Of a DNA stretch of 64,000 nucleotides, positions 56,121 through 64,000 are shown one piece after another. This DNA comes from Myxococcales bacterium. GTDB lineage: Bacteria; Myxococcota_A; Polyangia; Polyangiales; Polyangiaceae. The stretch's first letter is position 1; every line of letters begins with the position of its first letter. Position numbers and translations under genes: made by a program. A model generated the notes under the pieces. That model was given only the letters and a program-made list of their open reading frames with translations, made no database searches and was not told where the DNA came from. The stretch lies in the NCBI GenBank assembly GCA_016703425.1, contig JADJCA010000029.1, positions 496,001 to 560,000 of the forward strand. Direction: 5' to 3'.

Positions 56121-56861
56121 ATGACGCAAGGCAGAGAAGGTGAGCTTCCGCGCTTGACCTGCGGTGGACGTCGCGCCCGAGCGGTCGTCGGCGCGCTCAT
56201 TCTCACATCGACGCTGCTGGCCTGCGAACGGCGCGAGGTCGACGTCGAATTCCCCGCATCGGGACGTCAACTCACGCGCGCGGAGCGACGGGAGCTCCAG
56301 CGCGTCGCCGACGCAGCATTCCGCGAAGCCCGCGCGAACCTCGACGGGCTCCCGGCGAAGGTCACGCTCATTGTCCGATGGGGCAAGGATGTAATCGCGG
56401 AGACCGGTGAGACTGGCGCGGCCGCGTATCCCGGCAACGTTGGGTGGACCCTCGATCCCGATCGCGACGCGCTCGCCATCGTGCGTACGCAACTGCGGGC
56501 CACTCTTCTCCACGAGCTTCACCACTTGGCGCGAGCCAGTCGTGTGCAAACGACGTCTCTCCTCGATCACGTCGTCACGGAGGGGCTCGCAACGGCGTTC
56601 GAGCGCGACACGGCGAAGGTCGCGGTGCCGTGGGGGGAGCCTCCAGACGACGCCATGGCCTGGACGCGCGAGGTTCTCCGGCAGCCCGACGCGGCGGTTC
56701 TCCATGAATGGATGATCCGGCACCCCGACGGCAGGCGCTGGATCGGCATGCGCGTCGGAACCTTCCTTGCGGATCGGGCCGGGCGGTCCTCCGGCAAGCC
56801 GCCGAGAGCGCTGGCATTCACGCCGACCGCCGAGATTCTGCGCCTCGCCGACGTACGCTGA
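56121..56861 (+). CDS. DUF2268-like secreted zinc metalloprotease, lipoprotein
   Basis: About 246 residues from the ATG at 56121. Hydrophobic segment with lipobox (VVGALILTSTLLACERREVD). A helical segment follows (ELQRVADAAFREARANLDGL), then VTLIVRWGKD and the zinc motif HELHH at 131-135 with a downstream Glu in VTEGLATAFERD, as in DUF2268 predicted Zn proteases. C-terminal part: WTREVLRQPDAAVLHEWMIR. Substrate unknown. The upstream divergent region of about 195 bp separates it from the PBP gene. Confidence 0.78.
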   Translation: MTQGREGELPRLTCGGRRARAVVGALILTSTLLACERREVDVEFPASGRQLTRAERRELQRVADAAFREARANLDGLPAKVTLIVRWGKDVIAETGETGAAAYPGNVGWTLDPDRDALAIVRTQLRATLLHELHHLARASRVQTTSLLDHVVTEGLATAFERDTAKVAVPWGEPPDDAMAWTREVLRQPDAAVLHEWMIRHPDGRRWIGMRVGTFLADRAGRSSGKPPRALAFTPTAEILRLADVR

Positions 56862-56936
56862 CGAGTGGTCCGCTGGACTAGCACGCCGACGCCGACCGTT
56901 GGCTCCGACCTGCGTAGTTCCAGCGGAGCGCGTCTC

Positions 56937-58094
56937 TCAGCGCGGTGCTGGCGCCACGCCGGCGCCGCAACCGAGGACGACGGATTCCTTCTGCACGGCT
57001 CCGCTCTTCAGCAGATCGCAGGGCGCCCCGAAGAACCGAACCGATTGGGTCGTGCCGTCGTAGTCCCACCCGTTCTTCCGTGCTGGATCGCGCGGCACCG
57101 GCGTCGGCTTGCCGTCGAAGAACACGTAGATGTCGTCGGCGTTGGCGCCAGGCGGCGGCGTCGCGAGCTTCAGCTCGCAGGAGAGCGTGCTGCCGCCGAT
57201 GGCCAAGAGCGCCGCGTCGAGCGACGCCTGATCGGACGCGTCGAAATACAAGTGGGGGGCTCCCAGCCGCGCGTGCCCACCGGCCAAGGCGACGCTGTCG
57301 AGGAACGAGCTGTCGACGCCGGCGCCGAAGCCCACCACGAATGTGCCGACGCCAGCGAGCGCAAGGTCCTTCACCGCCTTGAGGGTCCCGAGGTTAGCGC
57401 CGCCGGCGCTGCAGTCGGGAGATTGGATGCCGTCGGTCACGAGGACCACGAAGGACGGTCGAGACTTGTCGAAGAGCGACGGGTCGGTCTTCGCCTGGAG
57501 CATCCCCGTGTCGATGTTCGTGACGCACGGCCCGTTGGGAAAGAGCGGGTCACCTTGGTTGAGCGTTTGCGTGAGGCGCGTGCGCATCGTCTGTGCCGCC
57601 GAGCCCACGGGGAACGGGATGGTCCCCTGCGAGCAGTTCTCACCCGCTTTGTCGGGGAACAACGTGAGGCCGAAGCGAATGTCAGCCTCGTATTTCGTCA
57701 TGAGTTGCGAGAGCGCCGCGACGGAGGCAGCCCACTTCGTGCCGCCGCTGGGGATCGCGTCGGTCATCGAGCAGCTTCGATCGAGCACCACGAGCAGGTT
57801 CGCTTGCACGCGAGTGGCGGCCACGGACTGACCTCCGCAGGCGCATGTTCGCGTCGCGGGGTTGCATTCGCCGGAGCCGCAGTCGCCGTTCGATGTGCAC
57901 GCTTTCGTGTCCGCTGACCCAACGCCGCCTTCGCCGAAGCGCGTTGCACCCGCGCCAGAGTCGCCGGCGGAGCGCGCGAAGCCGTCCTCGAAGTCCGCCG
58001 GCTGCTCGGCCGCCGTGCTCGAACACGCCGCCGCAAGCGTCACGAGTCCGGCCGTGCACAAGACCCCAAGGAGCCCAACACGCTGCTTGTCCAT
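56937..58094 (-). CDS. VWA-domain lipoprotein
   Basis: 385 residues from the ATG at 58094. Lipoprotein signal (CTAGLVTLAAACSSTAAEQP). A short Cys-rich EGF-like stretch is seen (CTSNGDCGSGECNPATRTCA). The von Willebrand A domain is at about 95-310, with the metal-ion-dependent adhesion site VLDRSCSM (DxSxS-like), the motif Thr, and the later Asp in VVLVTDGIQSPDC. The C-terminal 75 residues include GDDIYVFF-like ADDIYVFFDGKPTPVPRDPA. VWA domains mediate metal-dependent binding; the ligand is unknown. Confidence 0.87.
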   Translation of the reverse strand: MDKQRVGLLGVLCTAGLVTLAAACSSTAAEQPADFEDGFARSAGDSGAGATRFGEGGVGSADTKACTSNGDCGSGECNPATRTCACGGQSVAATRVQANLLVVLDRSCSMTDAIPSGGTKWAASVAALSQLMTKYEADIRFGLTLFPDKAGENCSQGTIPFPVGSAAQTMRTRLTQTLNQGDPLFPNGPCVTNIDTGMLQAKTDPSLFDKSRPSFVVLVTDGIQSPDCSAGGANLGTLKAVKDLALAGVGTFVVGFGAGVDSSFLDSVALAGGHARLGAPHLYFDASDQASLDAALLAIGGSTLSCELKLATPPPGANADDIYVFFDGKPTPVPRDPARKNGWDYDGTTQSVRFFGAPCDLLKSGAVQKESVVLGCGAGVAPAPR

Positions 58095-58323
58095 CTGACC
58101 CTCGCATTGGCGCGCGAAGCGCGCAGCCACGAGCCCTGGTGCAAGACGCAGACCGTGTGCCTGCAATTTTCCGTTGCTGAGAAAGCGGCGCGACCGTGCT
58201 GGCGCGTCGGCTCGCGTTGCACACGACGTGCATCGTGGCGAGCGCAGCGCGGCCGTGGCGTGCAGGTGCCGCCCCGAGACCGCCCAAGACCGTCCGAGCG
58301 AGTTTGCGGCGACGCTGGTTAGC

Positions 58324-59034
58324 TCAACCCGGGCCCGCGTCGATCGGGCCATCGGCCGCAGCGTCGGCCGGGCCATCGGCCGACCCATCGCCCGTCGCGG
58401 CGTCTTCGATGCCTCCGTCGTTGCGCGCAGCGTCCGCCGCACCTTTCGCGGCGCCATCGACGCTGGCGTCGTCGACGACGCTGGCATCGGCCAGAATCGG
58501 AGTCCGCGGCCCCGACGCACCACAAGCCGAGTCAGGCTGGCACCCCGGCTCCTTGTTGTGCACGAGGACGCCGTCGGCGAAGAAGTTGTGCTCGTCGCCA
58601 TCGACGGAGAGATCGTAGACGGTGACGCAGAGCTCGTCGTTGCGGAGAGCTTCCACGCGTCGCTCGCGCAGAGCGCCTCCGTGAAGAACGAGCAGCACGT
58701 CGCCGACGGAAACCAACGCGGCGAGCACCCACGCGCGCTTGTTGATGACCCAAATCGGGTGCTCAGCCGTGACGCGCAAATGCGCGCTACCCGCATCGAT
58801 GACGAACGTCGGTCGAAGCTCGTGTCGGAGAACTGACGAGAGCCGCCGTGCCGCGGTCTCGCCGGTCGTCGGATCGCACACGATGACCTCGTCACCGACG
58901 GCGAGCGCCTCGATGGGCCGCGGGCCTGTGGGGGTCTCCACGAGCGTGCCCTCGGCAACGCAAGAGGTGACGACGCACGCCGTCGCTCCGAGGGAGACCA
59001 GCACGGCCAAAGCAGCGACGGAGCGATGCAGCAT
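58324..59034 (-). CDS. Stand-alone Hint-domain lipoprotein
   Basis: 236 residues. Signal peptide (VAALAVLVSLGATAC), with Cys20 and Cys25. Residues 25-160 form a Hint (hedgehog/intein) fold: block A CVAEGTLVETPTGPRPIEAL, GDEVIVCDP, block B TAEHPIW with His92, VTVYDLSVDGDEHNFFADG and the C-terminal VHN (His159-Asn160). Cys25 is both the likely Hint nucleophile and a lipobox +1 residue (VTSC). The remaining 76 residues are an Asp/Ala/Gly-rich tail. Hint domains cleave or splice themselves; here there is no toxin or hedgehog partner. Unusual. Confidence 0.82.
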   Translation of the reverse strand: MLHRSVAALAVLVSLGATACVVTSCVAEGTLVETPTGPRPIEALAVGDEVIVCDPTTGETAARRLSSVLRHELRPTFVIDAGSAHLRVTAEHPIWVINKRAWVLAALVSVGDVLLVLHGGALRERRVEALRNDELCVTVYDLSVDGDEHNFFADGVLVHNKEPGCQPDSACGASGPRTPILADASVVDDASVDGAAKGAADAARNDGGIEDAATGDGSADGPADAAADGPIDAGPG

Positions 59035-59141
59035 GAGGGGCTATCGCAGCAGCTCTCGTGCCACGAGGAAAGCTCGAACCACCTGCGCGTCGTCGCGGGA
59101 GCCCCATGACGCGGCTGTCGCGACGCGGGGCCGTGGGCCGT

Positions 59142-59170
59142 GGGCGGGGGCGGGGGCGGGGGCGGGGGGC
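59142..59170 (+). repeat. G-run tract, predicted G-quadruplex
   Basis: Five runs of 3-6 G separated by single C: GGGC, then GGGGGC three times, then GGGGGGC. On the plus strand this is a strong G4 motif; the complementary C-runs are on the minus strand. It lies upstream of the Hint gene and between two minus-strand genes. It is also a place where sequencing may be wrong. Confidence 0.8.
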
Positions 59171-59299
59171 GGCCGGCGCCGGAGCTACGTACTGTGCATG
59201 CTAACTATCGGCTGCCGCGGGGGCGCCGGCCCCCGCTGCGCGCTCCCAGCGCGTGGCCGTCCAACGGACGCTCACGAGCCGCTCCTCCTCGCTCGCGTC

Positions 59300-60730
59300 T
59301 CAGCGACGGAACCACACGTCGACCACCGGAATCGCCACTCCATCGCTCGTGTACGCCGCGCCGCGCTGACGAATCGCGCCCAGCACTTCCCCGGCGCTGA
59401 CGAGGCTCTCGTTCACCGAAACATAGCCCACCGGGATTGAGCGAATCGCGCGGGCCGCGAGCGGCTCGAGCTCGCCCTGCCCGGTGCGGCCGTCGCCATT
59501 GCGGTCGAACCAGAGGCGTAAGCGGCTCCACACCGCATCGGCGCGATCGATGACACCGTCGCCGTTTGCGTCGTGCTGGGCCAACGCGTCGAAGCCGTTC
59601 TTGCTCTCGCGTCGCCCGCTGGGCCCTCGCGTTTGGTTGCCGAACAGCTCGTCGATGCCGTCGACGACACCGTTGTCGTTGGCGTCGAGCGCAAGGAGCG
59701 GCGTCTCGGCCGACGAGACCCAGGGCAATCGGTCGCGTGTGCCGTCGCCGTCGATGTCGAAAAGATCGCTCGCCGGCGTCGCAAGGCTGACGCCGCGTCG
59801 CGACGGCGAGAGATCGAAGACGAGCGGCGAGTCGTAGTCGTCGCATCCACACCCGTCGCCGGGCCCGTCCCACTCGCTAGAATCGCGCTTCACGACCTTC
59901 GGATTGGCGGCGTAGAGGAGCTGGGAGCGCGCTGTCGCGACGACCATCTGTGAGCCCATGTCGAAGTGCGCCTCGAGGTAGCCCACGACGCCGCTGTTCT
60001 CCGGGAACCTCTCCGCGTCGCCGTCCTGCGGTAGCGCGATGCCTGTGCCGCTCGCGGCAGGCGAACCGAAGCCGGGTCCCGTCGCCACGATGGCGTAGAG
60101 CGTTGGGGACGTCGTCATGTAGCGAACGTCCACGGGGAACGTCATCTGGCCCGAGGTCGAGACGCTTCCCTTGAGCTGGGAGAGCGTCACCGGGGTCGGG
60201 CGCGCATCGGAGTATGCCGAGTCCGTGACGAGCGGCGAGATCGAGCCAGTCGGTGTAGCCACCGGCACGATGGCGAGGCCGGTGGCCTGGTAGATCGACG
60301 CGCGGGCGCGCATCGCACCGTTGTCGCTGCACACGCGGTGCACACGCGCGCCGCTGTTGCCGGCAAACGACACGGTGAGCGGCACGAGCGGCTGCGCGGC
60401 GGAGGCCGTCGGCGGCGGCGAGGCGTTGCGCGAGCCCGACGGAGCGGGCCAAGGCGACGATGGTGGATACGACGGCAGCGACGGCGCGGGCCCGGTGGGG
60501 CCGGCGGCCGCCTGTCCCGCGCTTCCGCTGCCGGCTCCGTAGACCAGCGACTTGGAGAATTCGTGCTCGTCGTAGCTCGGCGAACAGGCGGCCGCGAACG
60601 CCCCGAGTGCGGCGACCGCCATCGTCGTCCAAGCGCTTCGAGGGTCCCTCCTCGTGCACACCGTCCTCGTCCACCGAGTCTTCGTTCGAACGGACGCCTT
60701 CGTCCCTGAGAGTTGCGTGCGCTTGCTCAT
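59300..60730 (-). CDS. Secreted lipoprotein with calcium-binding EF-hand/dockerin-like repeats
   Basis: 476 residues. An Arg/Thr-rich lead precedes a hydrophobic signal (AVAALGAFAAACSPSYDEHE); a start at the ATG of MAVAALGAFAAAC is possible. A Ser/Pro/Gly-rich linker follows, then a beta-rich domain (VPLTVSFAGNSGARVHRVCS, QMTFPVDVRYMTTSPTLYAI). The C-terminal 150 residues carry Asp-rich loops: DLFDIDGDGTRDRLPWV, LALDANDNGVVDGIDELFGN, AQHDANGDGVIDRADAVWSR and WFDRNGDGRTGQGELEPLAA. Such DxDxDG loops bind calcium. Similar to tails of secreted myxobacterial proteins; role unknown. Confidence 0.8.
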   Translation of the reverse strand: MSKRTQLSGTKASVRTKTRWTRTVCTRRDPRSAWTTMAVAALGAFAAACSPSYDEHEFSKSLVYGAGSGSAGQAAAGPTGPAPSLPSYPPSSPWPAPSGSRNASPPPTASAAQPLVPLTVSFAGNSGARVHRVCSDNGAMRARASIYQATGLAIVPVATPTGSISPLVTDSAYSDARPTPVTLSQLKGSVSTSGQMTFPVDVRYMTTSPTLYAIVATGPGFGSPAASGTGIALPQDGDAERFPENSGVVGYLEAHFDMGSQMVVATARSQLLYAANPKVVKRDSSEWDGPGDGCGCDDYDSPLVFDLSPSRRGVSLATPASDLFDIDGDGTRDRLPWVSSAETPLLALDANDNGVVDGIDELFGNQTRGPSGRRESKNGFDALAQHDANGDGVIDRADAVWSRLRLWFDRNGDGRTGQGELEPLAARAIRSIPVGYVSVNESLVSAGEVLGAIRQRGAAYTSDGVAIPVVDVWFRR

Positions 60731-61074
60731 CGATTCCTCCGCCGAGGAGGGCTACGCAACCGATGTGCCCGACGCGCGGATTGACGAAGGCCAGCAGGGC
60801 CGGTTCCATCGGGCCGACGGCGACCCGCGAAGGGCTCGCTTCGGATGCGGGAAAGCCTGGAAAAGGCAGCACGCCGCGCTGCCATAGGCTACCGGAGGGC
60901 GGGGGTGAACGAATCGTGCACCCCGGCACCGACCGTTCACGGCGCACATTGGGCTTGGTTATCGGCGGAGGACTACGCGGACGTCCGCGAGTCGTCTCGC
61001 CGACGAAGGCATCAACCGGCGCGCTAGCACTTCGACCCTCGCTCGTGCCCATCGGCGCGCCTAAACTGGACCAG
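60731..61074. other. 344-bp divergent intergenic region
   Basis: It separates the minus-strand EF-hand lipoprotein (start 60730) from the plus-strand HEAT protein (start 61075), so it should contain promoters for both. I see short scattered frames but none with coding character, no clear -10/-35 or -24/-12 pair, no tRNA and no strong hairpin. Confidence 0.6.
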
Positions 61075-63561
61075 ATGAAGGTCGAAAGCGTCGTGCCCCT
61101 CCTCGCCGCGACCCTCGCCGCGTTCCCAGCGGTCGCGGCCGAGAGTGCCGAAGCCACGTCGGCCGGCGCCGGTGCCGTCGCCGCGCGCGTCGATTGGGCG
61201 TCGCGCAGCCTCGAGCATCGCGCCTGCGCGGCCGCTCCCTGCAACGCCGCCGGCGGTGCTCGCATCAAGCTCGAGCTACCGGGCGTCACCGACGCCGCCG
61301 TCCGCATCGACAACGTGCCGCTCGGCGAAGGACGCGCAGTGCTTCACGTCGTCGTCAAGGACAAGAAGAGCGAAGCGACCTGGGAAGCGCTCGTGGCGCC
61401 CTCGTCCCCGGGCGTCGGCGGTGCCGCGGGCGGCGCAGGGAGTCAGCTCCTATTTGCCGGTGCCACTGGCTTCACAGCCGGTGAGTCCGGCGAGCGGCGT
61501 GGCGAAGCGGTCGTTTCGCTCGCCCGGGCGCGCGGCGAAGGTCGCTATCTGGTCGTTGGCAACGTGAGCGAGAGCGCCACCCTTTGTGGCGAGCCGCGAA
61601 CGCTCGTCGCGCCGCGCGCGCTTGACCCGCAGACGATGACGCTCCGCTCCGCCAGCGTCCAGCAGCTCTCGCCGGAGCGTCGCGCGGCAGCGGTGAAGCT
61701 CGTGGCGCGTGCGAAGAAGGAGCCGCCCGCGCCCCCCTTGGGGAAGCTCCTCGTGGCTCAAGGCACGACCGATCCGCGCACCGCCATCGCCATGATGGTC
61801 GACGGCGACGTCGGGACCCGTTGGAGCGAGGTGCGTTCCGGTAGCGGCGCCGGCGAGGCGGTGATGCTTCGAACTCCGAGCCGCGTCCCCGTAAAGCGGC
61901 TCGCGGTCGTCACGGTGCCGGCTGCTGCCGTCGCCGCCGACGACAAGAAGCCCAAGAGCAGCGAGCCATCGCCCGCCGTCGCGCCTAAATCGTTCTACTT
62001 GGCCACGGAGAAGAAGCTCTACCTCGTCGAGCTGCCAGAGGACGCTGCGCAGACGAAGAGCACCTTTGAAATCATTCTGCCCGAGGCTCACCAAGGCGCG
62101 TGCCTTGCGGTAGTGCTCGACGAAGCTTACGCGCGCGGCCTCGCAAGGCCGGAGGTCTCCATCGCCGAGCTCGTCGCCTACAGCGAGCTCGACGTGCCCG
62201 GCGCGTCGCTCGGCGACCTGGCACGGAGCCTCAAGACGGGCGGAGCCGACGCGCAACTTGCGGCGGAGATCCTGAAGCGCGCCGGCGGCCCTGCCGTCGA
62301 CGCGCTTGCCGACGAGATGCCCGCGCTCGATGGAGCCGGCCGCCTCCTCGCGCTCGACGTGGCGATGGCTGCCGGTGGCTGCGACCGCGGAGCGCGCGCC
62401 CTTGTCCGCGCGCTCGTTGATTCGTCGGCCGAGGTCGCAAAGCGAGCGGAGAAGGGCCTGCTCCGCTGCGGCTCCGCGGCGACGGCGCCCTTGCTCGTCT
62501 CGCTCGACCAAGAGGACGCAGCCACGCGGGCGAAGGTGGCGGCGGTCCTCTCGCTCGTGGCGCCGTCCCGAGCGCTTCGACCCATCGCGCTGAAGCTTGG
62601 GCAAGGCGCCGCGCGTGATCGCGCTCTCTTGCGTGCGTCGCTGGCGCGGGCCGCAAAACGCGCCGATGCGAGGGAGTTGGTGGCGCTCTTCGACGAGGTG
62701 CCGCGCGAGGCGAGGTCGGAGTTGCTCCGCGCTCTGTCGGGTCGGCTCGGAGAGGCGCGCGAACGTGCGTCGCTGGCGGCCCTCGAGTGGCTCGAGAAGG
62801 ACGGCTCGTTTCCCGCGCGCTACCTCGCCGCCGAGCCCCTCGGTGAGCTGGCGCGCGCCGGCGACATGGCGGCCACGAGTCGCTTCGTTGCGATGCTTGG
62901 CGGTGACGCCGACTGGCCCGTGCGCGCCCGCGTGGCCGCCCTCGCGGGACCCGTGCCGGCGGCGCACGGCGAGCTCTTGCGAGCGCTTTCAGACAAAGAA
63001 CCTCGCGTCCGCGAAGCCGCGCTTCGCGCCGTGGAGGAGCGCGGCGTGTCGGCTGCCGCCGTTCGCGTCGGCGCGCTTCTCGCCCAAGATCCTTGGACCT
63101 TCGTGCGCTCCGCCGCCGCCGCCGCGCTCGGCGCCATGCCAGCCGCGCCAGACATCGACCGCACGCTCGTCGCGTCGCTCGCGGATGCGTCTCACCGCGT
63201 TCGCGGCGATGCGCTCGAGGCCCTAGGGCGCCATCGAGCACTCTCCTTCGCCGAGCCGGTTCGGGAGCGCGCCGAGGACGACCGCGAGCACCTCGACGTG
63301 CGCTCGCGTGCCATCGGTGCGCTCGGTCGCATGTGCGACGCGTCGTCGCTCGACCTGTTCACGAAGCTCGCGCGGCGCTTGACCTTGCCCTACCCGGAGC
63401 GGGTCGACCTCGACTTGGGCATCGCATCGGTGCGCGCGCTTGGTGCCGTTCATCCGGCTGATCTCGAGCGACGTCTTGCTCCGCTCCTGTCCAAGGAGAG
63501 CAAGGCCTCGGTTCGCGACGCCGCAACCGCCGCCATCGCGGAGCCGAGCCAATGCCGCTGA
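61075..63561 (+). CDS. HEAT-repeat protein, 828 aa, secreted
   Basis: ATG at 61075; signal peptide about 1-21 (LLAATLAAFPAVAAESAEAT). The N-terminal 250 residues are beta-rich (KLELPGVTDAAVRIDNVPLG, VVVKDKKSEATWEALVAPSS). Residues about 240-360 include a discoidin/F5-8-like segment (TAIAMMVDGDVGTRWSEVRS). The C-terminal 430 residues are about ten helical HEAT-type repeats (VREAALRAVEERGVSAAAVR, WPVRARVAALAGPVPAAHGE, VRSAAAAALGAMPAAPDIDR, HRVRGDALEALGRHRALSFA). These make a protein-binding solenoid in the periplasm or at the surface. Unknown partner. Confidence 0.82.
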   Translation: MKVESVVPLLAATLAAFPAVAAESAEATSAGAGAVAARVDWASRSLEHRACAAAPCNAAGGARIKLELPGVTDAAVRIDNVPLGEGRAVLHVVVKDKKSEATWEALVAPSSPGVGGAAGGAGSQLLFAGATGFTAGESGERRGEAVVSLARARGEGRYLVVGNVSESATLCGEPRTLVAPRALDPQTMTLRSASVQQLSPERRAAAVKLVARAKKEPPAPPLGKLLVAQGTTDPRTAIAMMVDGDVGTRWSEVRSGSGAGEAVMLRTPSRVPVKRLAVVTVPAAAVAADDKKPKSSEPSPAVAPKSFYLATEKKLYLVELPEDAAQTKSTFEIILPEAHQGACLAVVLDEAYARGLARPEVSIAELVAYSELDVPGASLGDLARSLKTGGADAQLAAEILKRAGGPAVDALADEMPALDGAGRLLALDVAMAAGGCDRGARALVRALVDSSAEVAKRAEKGLLRCGSAATAPLLVSLDQEDAATRAKVAAVLSLVAPSRALRPIALKLGQGAARDRALLRASLARAAKRADARELVALFDEVPREARSELLRALSGRLGEARERASLAALEWLEKDGSFPARYLAAEPLGELARAGDMAATSRFVAMLGGDADWPVRARVAALAGPVPAAHGELLRALSDKEPRVREAALRAVEERGVSAAAVRVGALLAQDPWTFVRSAAAAALGAMPAAPDIDRTLVASLADASHRVRGDALEALGRHRALSFAEPVRERAEDDREHLDVRSRAIGALGRMCDASSLDLFTKLARRLTLPYPERVDLDLGIASVRALGAVHPADLERRLAPLLSKESKASVRDAATAAIAEPSQCR

Positions 63562-63592
63562 AGGTTGCCACGAGCCCGTCGCCGGGCCGCCG

Positions 63593-63973
63593 ATGGTGAC
63601 CGTCACGCCCAAGGAGGCCTTGGACCGGATGGCGCAAGGCGCCGTCTACCTCGACGTGCGCAGCGAGCCCGAGTTCGCCGAGGGTCGCCCGAAAGGCGCC
63701 GTCAACGTGCCGTGGCTTCGATTCGCCGCTCGCGGCCTCGAGAAGAATCCCGACTTCGCATCGGCGGTGAAAGCTCGCCTCGACGTTGACGCGAGCATCG
63801 TCGTCGGGTGTCGTTCCGGCGGTCGCGCGGCGAGCGCAGCGGAAGCTCTCCTTCGCGAGGGCTACGCGAACCTCGCCGTGTGCCGCGCCGGCTGGGACGG
63901 CGTGCGAGACGCCTTTGGCAGCGTCGTCGAGACGGGGTGGTTGGCTGAAGGTCTTCCCGTCGAAGCCGACTGA
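63593..63973 (+). CDS. Rhodanese-domain protein
   Basis: 126 residues. Start ATG at 63593 (MVTVTPKEALDRMAQGAVYL). Rhodanese fold: YLDVRSEPEFAEGRPKGAVN, VPWLRFAARG, and the active-site loop VVGCRSGGRAASAAEALL with the catalytic Cys. Single-domain rhodaneses transfer sulfane sulfur (for example thiosulfate to cyanide or to cofactors). It lies 31 bp after the HEAT gene. Length and motif order are typical. Confidence 0.93.
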   Translation: MVTVTPKEALDRMAQGAVYLDVRSEPEFAEGRPKGAVNVPWLRFAARGLEKNPDFASAVKARLDVDASIVVGCRSGGRAASAAEALLREGYANLAVCRAGWDGVRDAFGSVVETGWLAEGLPVEAD

Positions 63974-64000
63974 GCGCGACTCGGGCAGCCCGCGGCTATT

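Overview
The window is about 64 kb of very GC-rich DNA with strong third-position GC bias. The gene content fits a myxobacterium, most likely of the Polyangia type. The signs are many lipoproteins with Asp/Ala-rich linkers, kelch and PD40 secreted proteins, thrombospondin type-3 (TSP3) proteins with a MYXO-CTERM-like tail, a DUF4388 regulator, a TIGR02266-type PilZ protein, an FHA/sigma-54 activator and a Ser/Thr kinase. No rRNA, tRNA, insertion sequence, phage or CRISPR array was seen. This is an inference from gene families, not a taxonomic proof.

Layout. 1-3.1 kb: a DUF4388 regulator running off the left edge, a tiny membrane protein and a LOR/SDH (TIGR00300) protein. 3.3-5.6 kb: a three-gene ECF sigma unit. 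5.6-11.4 kb: a secreted protease, polyphosphate kinase and small envelope proteins. 11.4-13.1 kb: a PAAR-type protein followed by a putative effector with an HNHP motif. 13.4-25.9 kb: kelch lipoproteins, PhoD phosphatase, a CRP-like/GGDEF protein, other lipoproteins, a second S1 protease and an orphan receiver. 26-34 kb: a 1559-residue TSP3 lipoprotein translationally coupled to an OmpA/TSP3 porin-like protein, then MscL and a DUF481 barrel. 34.3-41 kb: a tight operon of FHA/sigma-54 activator, adenylate cyclase, Ser/Thr kinase with a receiver-like tail, and a LysM/FecR envelope protein. 41-49.4 kb: a GT-C-like membrane protein, DHH phosphoesterase, formyltransferase-like protein, PilZ protein, MBL-fold hydrolase and DnaJ-related protein. 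49.4-64 kb: a peptidase-MA/PD40/barrel fusion, thymidine kinase, a transpeptidase, a run of secreted proteins (DUF2268 protease, VWA, Hint, EF-hand-like), a HEAT-repeat protein and a rhodanese.

How the genes fit together. Two themes stand out. The first is envelope and surface display: TSP3, OmpA, kelch, VWA, Hint and barrel proteins. The second is signalling: the ECF unit, GGDEF, an orphan receiver and the 34-41 kb operon, which could link a peptidoglycan-associated sensor to cAMP, phosphorylation and sigma-54 transcription.

Caution on quality. At least five otherwise good genes show reading-frame breaks, about seven in all, several at G/C homopolymers. Some or all may be assembly indels rather than real mutations, so I describe these genes as interrupted CDSs. 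Residue positions given as 'about' are estimates made by eye.
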